Below are positions 6,048 to 13,395 of a stretch of 15,857 nt of DNA, in pieces (the first letter of the stretch is position 1; every line of letters starts with the position of its first letter). The notes beneath the pieces were generated by a model. It was given only the letters and a program-made list of their open reading frames with translations. It was not told where the DNA came from and made no database searches. Both the position numbers and the translations under genes were made by a program. Source of the stretch: Actinomycetes bacterium (lineage in GTDB: Bacteria > Actinomycetota > Actinomycetes > Actinomycetales > Beutenbergiaceae). The stretch lies in NCBI GenBank assembly GCA_021793935.1, contig JAJYRV010000015.1:1-15857 (forward strand), in the 5' to 3' direction.

Positions 6048-6878
6048 TTGGACGCGAGTGGGGCCACGCGGGAGATCTTACGGCTTGAGGGCGTGGGTTT
6101 CGTCCGCGATGGCCGGCACATCCTCACCGATATCAACCTCAGCGTCGAGGCGGGGCAGCGCTGGGCCCTCATCGGCCCGAACGGGGCGGGCAAGAGCACG
6201 ATTCTCAGCATGTGCGGCGCGGTGAACCACCCCTCTCAGGGCGGGGTGTATGTGCTTGGGCACAAGCTCGGGCGCGTGAATATCCGGGAGCTGCGTCAAT
6301 CGATCGGCCACGTCAACCCGCGCCATCCGCTTCGTTCCCCGCTGACCGCCCGCGAGGTGATCTACACCGGGGCCACCGGAACCACCGAGCTGATGATGCG
6401 GTGGGAGCCTGATGAGGAGACGGTCGAGCGCGCCGAGCGCCTCATCGAGATGCTCGGTCTGGGTTACCTCGGGGAGGTGACCTGGGAAAAGATGTCGCAA
6501 GGGGAACGCGGGCGCACTCTCATCGCTCGCTCGCTCCTGCCGGGCCCTGCGCTGCTGCTTCTCGATGAGCCCTCGACCGGCCTCGATGTTGCCGCCCGCG
6601 AGCAGTTCCTCGCGACGATCGACGATCTGCACGGCGCCCACCCTGACCTTGCGACGGTGCTCGTCACCCACCACCTGGAAGAGCTCCCGGAGACGACGAC
6701 CCACGCGATGCTCATTAGAGGCGGGCGCGTGCACGCCGCCGGTCCTGCTGATCAAGTGCTGACGACAACGCTGGTTTCAGAGTGTTTTTCGTACCCGATC
6801 GACATCGAGCACCGCGACGGGCGCTGGCACGCTCGGGCGGCCCGGGGGAGCCTGGGGTCCTCGCCCGCGCCCGCCTAG
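6048..6878 (+). CDS. Stand-alone ABC transporter ATPase (ModF/YlmA-like)
   Basis: This 276-residue protein has one ATP-binding cassette. Walker A is GPNGAGKS (43-50), signature MSQGERGRT (149-157), Walker B ALLLLDEPSTGLD (168-180), and switch His at 208-209. The Q-loop position reads IGHVNPRH with no Gln. This resembles ModF/YlmA-type ATPases that also depart from Gln there, and those often have no linked permease. None is linked here either. I chose TTG at 6048 as start because GGAGG (6036-6040) lies seven bases upstream and no in-frame ATG is nearby. The last 30 residues are Ala/Arg/Pro-rich and outside the domain. It follows chdC in the same direction, so a role in metal or heme handling is possible but not shown by the sequence. 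Confidence 0.88.
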   Translation: MDASGATREILRLEGVGFVRDGRHILTDINLSVEAGQRWALIGPNGAGKSTILSMCGAVNHPSQGGVYVLGHKLGRVNIRELRQSIGHVNPRHPLRSPLTAREVIYTGATGTTELMMRWEPDEETVERAERLIEMLGLGYLGEVTWEKMSQGERGRTLIARSLLPGPALLLLDEPSTGLDVAAREQFLATIDDLHGAHPDLATVLVTHHLEELPETTTHAMLIRGGRVHAAGPADQVLTTTLVSECFSYPIDIEHRDGRWHARAARGSLGSSPAPA

Positions 6879-6929
6879 AACCGGGCGGGTGCGGGCGGCG
6901 TGACCAGGCGCGCGTCCGCAGCGGGTTGC

Positions 6930-6950
6930 AAAAACGTAAAAACGTATTAG
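6930..6950 (+). promoter_or_regulatory. Tandem 8-bp repeat and -10 before the ArsR-like gene
   Basis: AAAAACGT occurs twice in tandem (6930-6937, 6938-6945), an AT-rich island in GC-rich DNA. It runs into TATTAG (6945-6950), a -10-like hexamer nine bases before the GTG at 6960. No SD-like sequence precedes that GTG, so the mRNA would have no leader or one of only a few bases. The tandem repeat occupies the spacer and upstream part of the promoter and could be an operator. Confidence 0.45.
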
Positions 6951-6959
6951 CGTAGCGGT

Positions 6960-7499
6960 GTGGCTAATTCTCCTGACACCAGCAGGCTCGAGGCGCTCGA
7001 GCGGCGCGTAGAGGCCCTCGAGGAACGCCTTCAGCGGGATGGCGACGCGAGCCTCTCGCGCAAGACCGCTCCGGGCGACGACGCCTTATGGGCGCTCCAT
7101 GAGCTTCAACACCGCCGCTCCCAGCGCGAGGAGACCGCGGATGGGGCGGTGCTGTTCACCGGGTCGCTGGACCTTCCCACCGGCGAGAGCGTTTCGTGGC
7201 AAGAGGGGGCTGGAACGAGAGCGCTGCTCGAGGCCGAGTGGTCGGACTTCGCTGCCTCGCTCGCGGCACTGGGGCATCCCGTTCGATTGGAAATTCTGAA
7301 ACACATCCTCCTGGGCACGCGCGGCACGGCAGAGCTCGCCGAGATCGACGGGCTAGGTACGACGGGCCAACTTCATCATCACCTGCGCGAGCTCCGCGGA
7401 GCGGGATGGGTGAAGCAGTCCGGGCGGGGCCGGTACGAAGTCGCCGCGGCCCGCGTGGTTCCACTCCTCATCACCCTCGTGGCGGCAGGTGAACGATGA
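6960..7499 (+). CDS. ArsR-like winged-helix regulator with N-terminal coiled coil
   Basis: This 179-residue protein starts with GTG. Residues 8-30 (LEALERRVEALEERLQ) form a heptad-like coiled coil that probably aids dimerisation. Residues about 92-175 carry an ArsR-type winged HTH: SLAALGHPVRLEILKHILLG, then TAELAEIDGLGTTGQLHHHL for the recognition region, ELRGAGWVKQSGRGRYEV for the wing. No metal-binding Cys pair typical of metal-sensing ArsR proteins is present; the protein has no Cys at all. The stop overlaps the next start by four bases (ATGA, 7496-7499), so regulator and peptidase-like protein are translationally coupled. That suggests the regulator controls or responds to its partner. 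The ligand is unknown. Confidence 0.82.
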   Translation: MANSPDTSRLEALERRVEALEERLQRDGDASLSRKTAPGDDALWALHELQHRRSQREETADGAVLFTGSLDLPTGESVSWQEGAGTRALLEAEWSDFAASLAALGHPVRLEILKHILLGTRGTAELAEIDGLGTTGQLHHHLRELRGAGWVKQSGRGRYEVAAARVVPLLITLVAAGER

Positions 7500-8368
7500 A
7501 GAAGTACGTCATCGCCACGTATAGGTGCCGGATCTACGTGTTATTCGGGGCGTTCGCGGTTCTCCTTCTCGCCGCGGCAACACGTGGGTATTTCCCTGCC
7601 GTCGAAAGGATCGCGCCAGCCCTCTCCCTGGCGGTACTCGCGGCGATCGTTATGTGTCTGCTGCTCACCGCGGTAGGCCCACGCCTCCTTGATCCGATCG
7701 AGCCCCGGGTGGTTGCGCCTCCCGTGTCGGGGGAGTGGAGCGCGGTCAACAGCCCCGCGTCGAAGGTCCCGAGCCATGGGACCCGCTTCTACGGTCAGGC
7801 CTACGCAATCGATCTCGTTGCCGAAGGCCCTGGCGAGCGCCCCAGTTTCGGGGCGGGGCCCGCGATGCGCCGCCCCGAGGATTATCCGGCGTTCGGGGCT
7901 CCCGTCTACGCGATGGTCAGTGGGACAGTGGTTGCGGTTGTCGATCGGCGGCGCGATCACCGAGCCCGGTCGAACGGGCTCAGCGTGCTCTATCTCCTCC
8001 TGGAGGGGATGGTTCGAGAGGTCGCCGGCATGAGCTTCCTCCTGGGAAACTACGTGACCATCGACCATGGGGATGGAACGTTCAGCCTTGTTGCCCACCT
8101 CAAACGAGGCTCGGTGAAGGTGAAGGTGGGCAGCGAGATCGAGGCGGGTGATCTCATCGCCGAATGCGGCAACTCCGGAAACAGTAGCGAACCCCATGTG
8201 CATGCACAGCTAATGGACCGCGCATCACCGCGGAGGGCGCAAGGGGTGCCGATGTCCTTTACTGGAATCCTCGACGCGGCAGGTTCGCCGATCGAACTGC
8301 CGGCGAACGGGCAAACCATGATCAGTGTCTCTGCTCAACACGCTTCCCGCGAGGGGCGCCGTCGTTGA
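7496..8368 (+). CDS. Membrane-anchored M23-family metallopeptidase-like protein
   Basis: This 290-residue protein has two hydrophobic segments (about 13-31 and 39-60) and then an M23/LytM domain (about 90-260). Domain marks are YGQAYAIDLV with Asp106, FGAPVYAMVSGTVVAVVD, VAHLKRGSVKVKVGSEIEAG with His201, and CGNSGNSSEPHVHAQLMD with His234 and His236. M23 enzymes hydrolyse peptide cross-links in peptidoglycan using zinc held by H (of HxxxD), D, and the second H of HxH. Here the residue four before Asp106 is Ala102; the nearest upstream His is His94. The first zinc ligand is therefore displaced or missing. Positive charges at the N-terminus predict it inside; if both helices cross the membrane, the domain would also be inside, which is odd for a wall hydrolase. 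It is coupled to the ArsR-like regulator. Confidence 0.8.
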   Translation: MKKYVIATYRCRIYVLFGAFAVLLLAAATRGYFPAVERIAPALSLAVLAAIVMCLLLTAVGPRLLDPIEPRVVAPPVSGEWSAVNSPASKVPSHGTRFYGQAYAIDLVAEGPGERPSFGAGPAMRRPEDYPAFGAPVYAMVSGTVVAVVDRRRDHRARSNGLSVLYLLLEGMVREVAGMSFLLGNYVTIDHGDGTFSLVAHLKRGSVKVKVGSEIEAGDLIAECGNSGNSSEPHVHAQLMDRASPRRAQGVPMSFTGILDAAGSPIELPANGQTMISVSAQHASREGRRR

Positions 8369-8379
8369 TCGCCCGGGTA

Positions 8380-9135
8380 CTACTTATCGAGTTGTAGCCG
8401 ATGCCAGGCGAGCGCCGTCGCGGCGGAGAAAATGATGGGGACGATGAGCACCAGGGCGAGCTGACCTGGATGGACGGAGCCCGGCACGAGCGCCCAGAGG
8501 GCAGGGGCGGCGATCGGCACCCACGGCGCTGCGTGCGGCGCGGCGATCGCAGCTATCTGAGCGGTGATGAGGATGAGGATCGTGACGGCGATTCCCGGCA
8601 GCAGGCCTCTACCCAATGTTGCCGCCCACGCCGCGGGCGTGGCGAGCGCCGCCGTCGACACGAGGAGGGCGAAAAGTCGGACCTGGCCAGCCCCCGCGCC
8701 GTCGCCGAGGGGGAAGCCGAGCGCGAGGCCAGCGGCTGAGGTCGCCGCGATGAGGGCGCAGGCGGTCGCGCCCGCCCACAGGAGGAAGACGCAGAGTTTG
8801 GCAAGGGCGATAGATCTCCGCGTGATGGGTTGAGCGAAGAGGCCGGTGACCGTGTTGTCGGCGAATTCGCGCCCGAACAGCCAGCTCAGCCCGACCCCAA
8901 AGGCGAGGAGAGCGCCGGCGGCGCTCACTTGCGTCGTGATACCGGTGAGAAGCTCGAGGCTGGAAGCGCCCCCGAGCGGACCGAGCTGGGCAAGGATCTG
9001 TTCGTTGCCTGCCCGCGCTGCGGCGCTGAGGGCTCCCGCGAGTGTAGGAATCCCGAACGCGAGGAGAACGCTCGTGACCCACAGCGTGCGGGAGGCCGCT
9101 GCTTTGCGGAATTCCACCACGATAGCCGTGCGCAT
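8380..9135 (-). CDS. ABC-2 type exporter permease
   Basis: This 251-residue membrane protein has about six hydrophobic segments. It starts with the amphipathic [17 protein letters not shown] and carries WLFGREFADNTVTGLFAQP followed by ITRRSIALAK. That pattern of a cytoplasmic acidic/aromatic loop and coupling helix is characteristic of ABC-2 permeases linked to antibiotic, lantibiotic or lipid export. It would pair as a homodimer with the ATPase encoded immediately upstream. The ATPase stop and permease ATG share one base (TGATG), a coupled arrangement. It ends 11 nt from the convergent M23 gene. Substrate unknown. Confidence 0.85.
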   Translation of the reverse strand: MRTAIVVEFRKAAASRTLWVTSVLLAFGIPTLAGALSAAARAGNEQILAQLGPLGGASSLELLTGITTQVSAAGALLAFGVGLSWLFGREFADNTVTGLFAQPITRRSIALAKLCVFLLWAGATACALIAATSAAGLALGFPLGDGAGAGQVRLFALLVSTAALATPAAWAATLGRGLLPGIAVTILILITAQIAAIAAPHAAPWVPIAAPALWALVPGSVHPGQLALVLIVPIIFSAATALAWHRLQLDK

Positions 9136-9875
9136 CAGGACCGAGCCCCATTGCGCAGGTCGGTGCGCAGATCGTCGGCGTGCACGGCGTTGAAGAACCG
9201 GCGCTCCAGATCGGGCTCGGTGGGATCGAGCTCGCCGAGGAGCCGCCCGTAGTTGAGCAGCGAGATGTTATCGGCAATGCGCGCGACTTCATCCAGATGA
9301 TGGCTGGAAACGAGGATGGCCGCCCCCGCATCGGCGCGGCGCCGCAGACTGTTGCGGAGCAGGATAACGCCGGCCGGGTCGAGGGCGTTCGTCGGTTCAT
9401 CCAGCACGATCAGCGTGGGGTCGTGGGCGAGGGCCGCCGCCAGTCCCAGGCGTTGCCGGTTGCCCTGGGAGAGTCGGCGCGCCGGAGTCCTGAGGTGCTT
9501 TTCCAGCTCGAACTCGCGGGCGCTCGCGGCCACGGCCTCACCCAAATGCGTACCGGAGAGCCCTTTCAGCCGCGCTGCGATCGAAAGATTCGTGCGCGTG
9601 TCCAGTTCGGGATACGCCACGGGCTGCTCCACCAGGTGCCCCACGCGGGCCCACCCGGCTCGCACTCGCGGCAGGGGGACGCCCGCGATCTTTATCGACC
9701 CGCGCGCGGGGCGGAGCATCCCCAGGAGCAGGCGCATGAGCGTGGTCTTCCCCGATCCGTTCAGGCCTACGAGCGCGTGAATCTCGCCCCGGCCCACCTC
9801 GAGGTCGAGGTCGAAGACGCCCGCCGTAGGGGAGAACTCCCGCGTAGCCCCCTCAACACGAAGCACCTCAGTCAT
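9135..9875 (-). CDS. ABC exporter ATPase
   Basis: This 246-residue cassette protein belongs to the ABC-2 (CcmA/NatA-like) exporter group. Walker A is GLNGSGKT (37-44), Q-loop Gln84, signature LSQGNRQR (135-142) with the Gln/Asn variation usual in this group, Walker B LIVLDEP (155-161), followed by TNALDPAG, and switch His192. It drives the permease at 8380-9135. Its start codon lies inside the 3' end of the TetR gene (8-nt overlap), so the three genes form one coupled operon controlled from the TetR promoter. Weak SD before the ATG is consistent with coupling. Confidence 0.92.
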   Translation of the reverse strand: MTEVLRVEGATREFSPTAGVFDLDLEVGRGEIHALVGLNGSGKTTLMRLLLGMLRPARGSIKIAGVPLPRVRAGWARVGHLVEQPVAYPELDTRTNLSIAARLKGLSGTHLGEAVAASAREFELEKHLRTPARRLSQGNRQRLGLAAALAHDPTLIVLDEPTNALDPAGVILLRNSLRRRADAGAAILVSSHHLDEVARIADNISLLNYGRLLGELDPTEPDLERRFFNAVHADDLRTDLRNGARS

Positions 9876-10440
9876 TTTCGCTCGCGGCCTCCTCCCGGGC
9901 TTCCAGCACCCGCAATGCGAGGTCGAGTGCCGATGAGAGCGGCTCCTGCTCTGACTCGGCCCACTCGATCAACGCCGTCGACAGTGCAGCGATGACGGCA
10001 GCAGCGGCTGCGCGGGCGACGGTGGGTCCCGCGCCGTCGGCAGCGAGTTGGGCGCTGATCGCCGCCTCCGACGCGCCGGTGGTGCCCACGCTCTTCGCGC
10101 GTAGATGCGCAGAGCGACGGATAATCCGCAGCCGACGGCGTACGTTCCCGAGCGCCTCATCCGGGATCCGGTCAAGAGCGCTACGCACTCCACGGGCCGC
10201 CCGGATCAGGGCGGGCCCCGGCGGTTGGGCGGCGATGGCGCTCGCGATGGCCGGGTCGTAGGGGTCGGCGAGGATGGCCTGTTCCTTGGTTGCGAAATGG
10301 CGGAAGAACGTCATTTCGCTCACGCCGGCCGCCTCGGCGATCTGGGCGACCGTCGTGTTCTCAAAGCCGCGGGCTTCGAATAGTTCGAGCGCGCACGTGG
10401 CGAGCCGCGCGGTCGTGCGTTCTCGACGAGAGGTCCCCAT
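9868..10440 (-). CDS. TetR-family repressor of the adjacent ABC exporter
   Basis: This 190-residue TetR/AcrR protein has its HTH at about residues 10-52 ([20 protein letters not shown] then [20 protein letters not shown]), with the rest an all-helical ligand and dimer domain. It leads the operon TetR-ATPase-permease, overlapping the ATPase gene by eight bases. The ATG at 10440 follows directly on the promoter/palindrome at 10448-10477 with no SD, so the mRNA is likely leaderless. Self-repression with relief by an exporter substrate is the usual logic of such cassettes, and the operator position supports it. The ligand is unknown. Confidence 0.92.
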   Translation of the reverse strand: MGTSRRERTTARLATCALELFEARGFENTTVAQIAEAAGVSEMTFFRHFATKEQAILADPYDPAIASAIAAQPPGPALIRAARGVRSALDRIPDEALGNVRRRLRIIRRSAHLRAKSVGTTGASEAAISAQLAADGAGPTVARAAAAAVIAALSTALIEWAESEQEPLSSALDLALRVLEAREEAASEND

Positions 10441-10477
10441 GACACCAAATGTTAGTCACTAACATTAGCTGGGGCAA
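10441..10477 (-). promoter_or_regulatory. TetR-operon promoter with overlapping 19-bp palindrome
   Basis: AATGTTAGTCACTAACATT (10448-10466) is a perfect 9-bp inverted repeat around one central base. On the minus strand TTGCCC (10472-10477) and TAACAT (10449-10454) form a -35/-10 pair with a 17-bp spacer. The palindrome covers the -10 and most of the spacer, so a bound repressor would block RNA polymerase. The -10 ends eight bases before the ATG, predicting a transcript with little or no leader. Palindrome and spacing are seen directly; binding by the adjacent TetR is inferred. Confidence 0.75.
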
Positions 10478-10516
10478 TAGGAGTTGCGGGGCACCGAGAA
10501 ACGGGGCAGTGGCGGG

Positions 10517-10885
10517 TTACCGCTCGCGGGGTGGAATGAACGCGCCGATGACCGCGACGATGGTCGCGGGTAGGAAGAGCAGGCCGATGCTCATGATTCC
10601 CGTGATGGTATAGATGATCAGCGTGACCGCAGAGATGTAGCTCAGCCAGACCCATGTCCTGCCCCGGCCGAGCAGGGGCAGTGCGGCAAGGACGAGCGGA
10701 ACGGCGACGACGAGGTACACCGACGGGCCCGCCACTTCCAGCGCCGTCGCACGCACCTGCGTCTGCCCCACCCCTTGCTGGGCCGTGACGGCGAACAGTG
10801 GGGCGAAAAGTGCGGCGATGCTCGCGGCGACAGCGAGGGCAACCGCAACGAGTTGCCAGATCCGCTTGCGCTCTAACCAGTCCAT
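10517..10885 (-). CDS. Small hydrophobic membrane protein of unknown function
   Basis: This 122-residue protein has about four hydrophobic segments (near residues 9-30, 50-68, 78-96 and 98-115). It starts MDWLERKRIWQLVAVALAVA and ends with the polar tail PPRER. I do not recognise a family; it resembles generic actinobacterial small integral-membrane proteins. I use the ATG at 10885 rather than an upstream in-frame start at 10933. GAGGAG sits just before it, and the longer version would overlap the divergent PIG-L gene. TAGGCT (10893-10898) lies seven bases upstream as a -10-like element. It has its own promoter, divergent from the deacetylase, and lies upstream of the TetR promoter on the same strand. 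Confidence 0.75.
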   Translation of the reverse strand: MDWLERKRIWQLVAVALAVAASIAALFAPLFAVTAQQGVGQTQVRATALEVAGPSVYLVVAVPLVLAALPLLGRGRTWVWLSYISAVTLIIYTITGIMSIGLLFLPATIVAVIGAFIPPRER

Positions 10886-10914
10886 ACTCCTCAGCCTAAC
10901 GATAGGGTGAGGAG
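10886..10914. promoter_or_regulatory. Back-to-back divergent -10 elements
   Basis: Only 29 nt separate the two divergent start codons. Plus strand: TAGGGT (10903-10908), then six bases GAGGAG, then ATG at 10915. Minus strand: TAGGCT (10893-10898), then seven bases GAGGAGT, then ATG at 10885. The -10-like hexamers are four bases apart, so each promoter's upstream contacts would lie in the other gene. Both hexamers fit TAnnnT only, and no good -35 is visible. Confidence 0.45.
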
Positions 10915-11667
10915 ATGGTTGATCTCTTCTCACCCGATGGCATCGAACGCATGCTCTGCGTCGTGGCCCACCCTGACGATATGGAGTATGGGGCCTCGGC
11001 CGCCGTTGCGGAATGGACCGCTCGCGGAGTTGAGGTCGCCTACCTCCTGCTCACCGCCGGCGAGGCAGGGATTCGCGACATGTACCCGGCGGAAGTAGGG
11101 CCCTTGCGCGCCCAGGAACAGCGCAAAGCGTGCGAGATCGTCGGGGTAGAGCACCTTACCATCCTGGACCTGCCCGACGGCATGCTCGAGCCATCGATGG
11201 AGGTGCGTTCCTGCATCGCCGGGGAGATCCGCCGCTTTCGACCGCAGGCGGTCATGTGCACGAGCTGGGAACTCGAGGTTCCCTGGGGCCTGAACCACGC
11301 CGATCACCGCGCAGCAGGACTCGCCACCGTCGACGCGATCCGCGATGCGGACAACCCGTGGATCTTTCCCCAACAGCTCTCCGAAGGGCTCACGGCGTGG
11401 TCGACGAGGTGGCTCCTCGTCACGGGCAGCGAACCTACTCACGCGATCGAGCTCAGCCGGGAATCGGTGGAGAAGGGGGTCGCCTCGTTGGAGGCGCACG
11501 AGGTGTATCTGCGGGCGCTTCCGGAGCACGTGCCGCCGCGAGAAATTGTCGAGCAGGCGGCGACTTCCGGGGCTGCGGCGCTACGGGAGACCCGTTCCGC
11601 CCCGGACGACAACGGCATCCCCACGCTCGAGCATGCGCTGGGCGTGCGGGCGATCAAGATGGGCTGA
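10915..11667 (+). CDS. PIG-L/LmbE-family zinc deacetylase
   Basis: This 250-residue protein has the PIG-L (LmbE, MshB) fold. Its metal and catalytic motif is VVAHPDDMEYG, with His19, Asp21 and Asp22. The third zinc ligand lies in the GLNHADHRAAG segment (His128 and His131). These enzymes remove acetyl from N-acetylglucosaminyl groups, as in mycothiol (MshB, Mca) and GPI-precursor synthesis. The distance between the two motifs is shorter than I would expect for MshB. Length and N-terminal layout fit the general family rather than a certain MshB, so no symbol is given. It converges on the MarR gene with an 8-nt gap. It has a possible leaderless promoter shared with the divergent small membrane protein. 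The substrate is undetermined. Confidence 0.87.
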   Translation: MVDLFSPDGIERMLCVVAHPDDMEYGASAAVAEWTARGVEVAYLLLTAGEAGIRDMYPAEVGPLRAQEQRKACEIVGVEHLTILDLPDGMLEPSMEVRSCIAGEIRRFRPQAVMCTSWELEVPWGLNHADHRAAGLATVDAIRDADNPWIFPQQLSEGLTAWSTRWLLVTGSEPTHAIELSRESVEKGVASLEAHEVYLRALPEHVPPREIVEQAATSGAAALRETRSAPDDNGIPTLEHALGVRAIKMG

Positions 11668-11675
11668 GCCCACTT

Positions 11676-12179
11676 TCACCCGTCCGCTTCCTCGAATGGA
11701 GCGGCGAGGCGGCGCAGGAGCTCGGCGAGCTCAGCTTGGGCGCGGGTATCGAGCCCCTCGAGGAGTTCTGCCTCCCAGGCGAGCAGATCGGCCATCGCAG
11801 CATCGACGACGGCTTTCCCCTCCGCGGTGAGTCGCACGAGCACGACCCGACCATCGCGGGCATCGGCGGCGCGCTGCACGTATCCGGCCCGGGCGAGCCG
11901 GTTGATCCGGTTCGTCATCGTGCCCGAGGTCACGAGAGTCTCCGCGAGGAGTTTGCCCGGCGTGAGCTCGTAGGGCTCCCCGGATCGGCGCAGGGCCGAG
12001 AGCACGTCGAAGGCCCCGGATTCCAAGCCGTGGGTGTTGAACGCGGTGCGGCGGGCGAGCTCCAGTTGCCGCGCGAGGCGCGAGAGTCGCGAAAAGACCT
12101 GCAGCGGTGCGGGGTCCAGATCGGGTCGCTCGCGCCGCCATGCGGCAACGATTCGGTCGACCTCATCACGGGGCGTCAT
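11676..12179 (-). CDS. MarR-family transcriptional regulator
   Basis: This 167-residue protein has a MarR winged HTH between dimerising helices: LARRTAFNTHGLESGAFDVL, then TPGKLLAETLVTSGTMTNRI for the recognition helix, and the wing AADARDGRVVLVRLTAEGK with the family D-x-R pattern. It lies 22 nt downstream of the NatB-like permease on the same strand, so it may be the last gene of that exporter operon. It also has its own candidate promoter: TAATCT six bases before the ATG, with no SD. The inverted repeat AGATT-N8-AATCT (12186-12203) overlaps that -10 and the permease stop codon. It may feed back on the exporter, which is also bracketed by a TetR gene upstream. Confidence 0.9.
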   Translation of the reverse strand: MTPRDEVDRIVAAWRRERPDLDPAPLQVFSRLSRLARQLELARRTAFNTHGLESGAFDVLSALRRSGEPYELTPGKLLAETLVTSGTMTNRINRLARAGYVQRAADARDGRVVLVRLTAEGKAVVDAAMADLLAWEAELLEGLDTRAQAELAELLRRLAAPFEEADG

Positions 12180-12185
12180 AACTGC

Positions 12186-12203
12186 AGATTAGTCCAAAAA
12201 TCT
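12186..12203 (-). promoter_or_regulatory. Inverted repeat and -10 before the MarR gene
   Basis: AGATT (12186-12190) and AATCT (12199-12203) form a 5-bp inverted repeat with an 8-bp spacer, in an AT-rich patch. On the minus strand TAATCT lies six bases before the MarR ATG, within one arm. No SD is present, so a leaderless transcript and self-regulation are plausible. The right arm overlaps the TAG stop of the permease gene. With only five bases per arm, chance cannot be excluded. Confidence 0.35.
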
Positions 12204-13395
12204 ACCCGCGCAGCGCCTCGGTGAGCTTCATCCGGCCGCCGGTATTGAGTACGGCGCGGGAGTACACGCGCCCGCCGATCCAAATCATGAGCGGAATCGT
12301 CACTAAGCACAGCGCGACGGCGAGAACGATCTCCCAGGTGGAAACGGCGTCGAAACCCATGCGAATCGGCATCATGAACGGGGAGAAGAACGGCACCTGC
12401 GAGAGCACTTTCGTCGCGAGGGAATCGGGCGCGTTGGGGATGAGGTAAATCCCAAGATAGAAGGGGATCATCATCCCGAAAATAAGCGGGGTGGTGACCG
12501 CCCCAGCGTCCTCCTGCCGGGAGACGAGGGAGGCGAGCCCGCCGAACAGCGATACGTAGATGGCGAACCCGAGGAAGAACCAGCCGAGCAGGCTCAACAC
12601 GGAGATCCCGACGTTGATATCCCCAGCGCTGAACAGCCCCGCGGCCACCGCGCTGAGTGCGCCCGCCGCGGCGAAGAGCACCACCTGGATGAGCGCCATG
12701 ATGCCGATGCCCAGCACCTTGCCGGCGAGTAGCTGGCCCGGCCGGATCGTGGCGAGCAGGATCTCCACTACACGTGAGGCCTTCTCCTCGATCACTCCCA
12801 TAATGATGAGGGAGGCCGATTGGATGAGCGCGAAGAACAGCAACGAGATGGAGACGAACGCGGTGACGATCTTCACGCCGTCCAGGTCGCGCGCGGAGGT
12901 GACGGGGTTGATGTCCACGACGTCGACGCTGATGCTCGCGAGGTCCGACTGCACCTGGGAGAGATCCCCGCCGGCGGTCTCGATCGCGTCGAACAACACG
13001 TAGTCGGCAGCGGCATCGCTGCCCAGGGAGATGAGCGCCCCGTCGGGATCGCCGTCGAACCTGAATACCGGGGCGGTGGGACTGCCCGCGATGTACATGT
13101 CGATCTCGTCATCGATGAGTTCGGCGTCGGCGCCCGCTTCCGCGAGCGTGCGGACCTCCAGTTCGTCCCCGGATTCCGCCGCCTGCTGTTGCATGAACGG
13201 CCCGAGCGGTTCGGTCTCCTCCGAGACCCCGATCGTCGTCACCGATGCGGCGGACTCGCCCGTGAAATACGCCGCTGCCTGAACACCGCCGGCGATGAGG
13301 ACGATGAAGATGATTGTGGAGATGATGGACGCTTTCGCGAATAGGCGAGCTTTCAGCTCCCGCTTCGCGACGAGCCAGATCGGTGAGGTACTCAC
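12202..13395 (-). CDS. ABC-2 exporter permease, NatB/YhaP type
   Basis: This 397-residue protein has one N-terminal helix (about 20-43), a large extracytoplasmic domain (about 45-175) and then about five helices. This is the arrangement of NatB/YhaP ABC-2 permeases. The cytoplasmic signature GVIEEKASRVVEILLATIRP, followed by GQLLAGKVLGIGIMALIQ, is typical. The C-terminal MIWIGGRVYSRAVLNTGGRM followed by KLTEALRG is also characteristic of the family. NatAB exports Na+ in Bacillus; related pairs export drugs or unknown cargo, so the substrate is open. Its start overlaps the ATPase stop by four bases (13392-13395). Confidence 0.93.
   Translation of the reverse strand: MSTSPIWLVAKRELKARLFAKASIISTIIFIVLIAGGVQAAAYFTGESAASVTTIGVSEETEPLGPFMQQQAAESGDELEVRTLAEAGADAELIDDEIDMYIAGSPTAPVFRFDGDPDGALISLGSDAAADYVLFDAIETAGGDLSQVQSDLASISVDVVDINPVTSARDLDGVKIVTAFVSISLLFFALIQSASLIIMGVIEEKASRVVEILLATIRPGQLLAGKVLGIGIMALIQVVLFAAAGALSAVAAGLFSAGDINVGISVLSLLGWFFLGFAIYVSLFGGLASLVSRQEDAGAVTTPLIFGMMIPFYLGIYLIPNAPDSLATKVLSQVPFFSPFMMPIRMGFDAVSTWEIVLAVALCLVTIPLMIWIGGRVYSRAVLNTGGRMKLTEALRG

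Noticed and set aside
11130..12224. Plus-strand open frame of 364 codons
   Set aside because: It runs through the PIG-L gene in a different frame and then antisense to MarR; composition is shadow-like.
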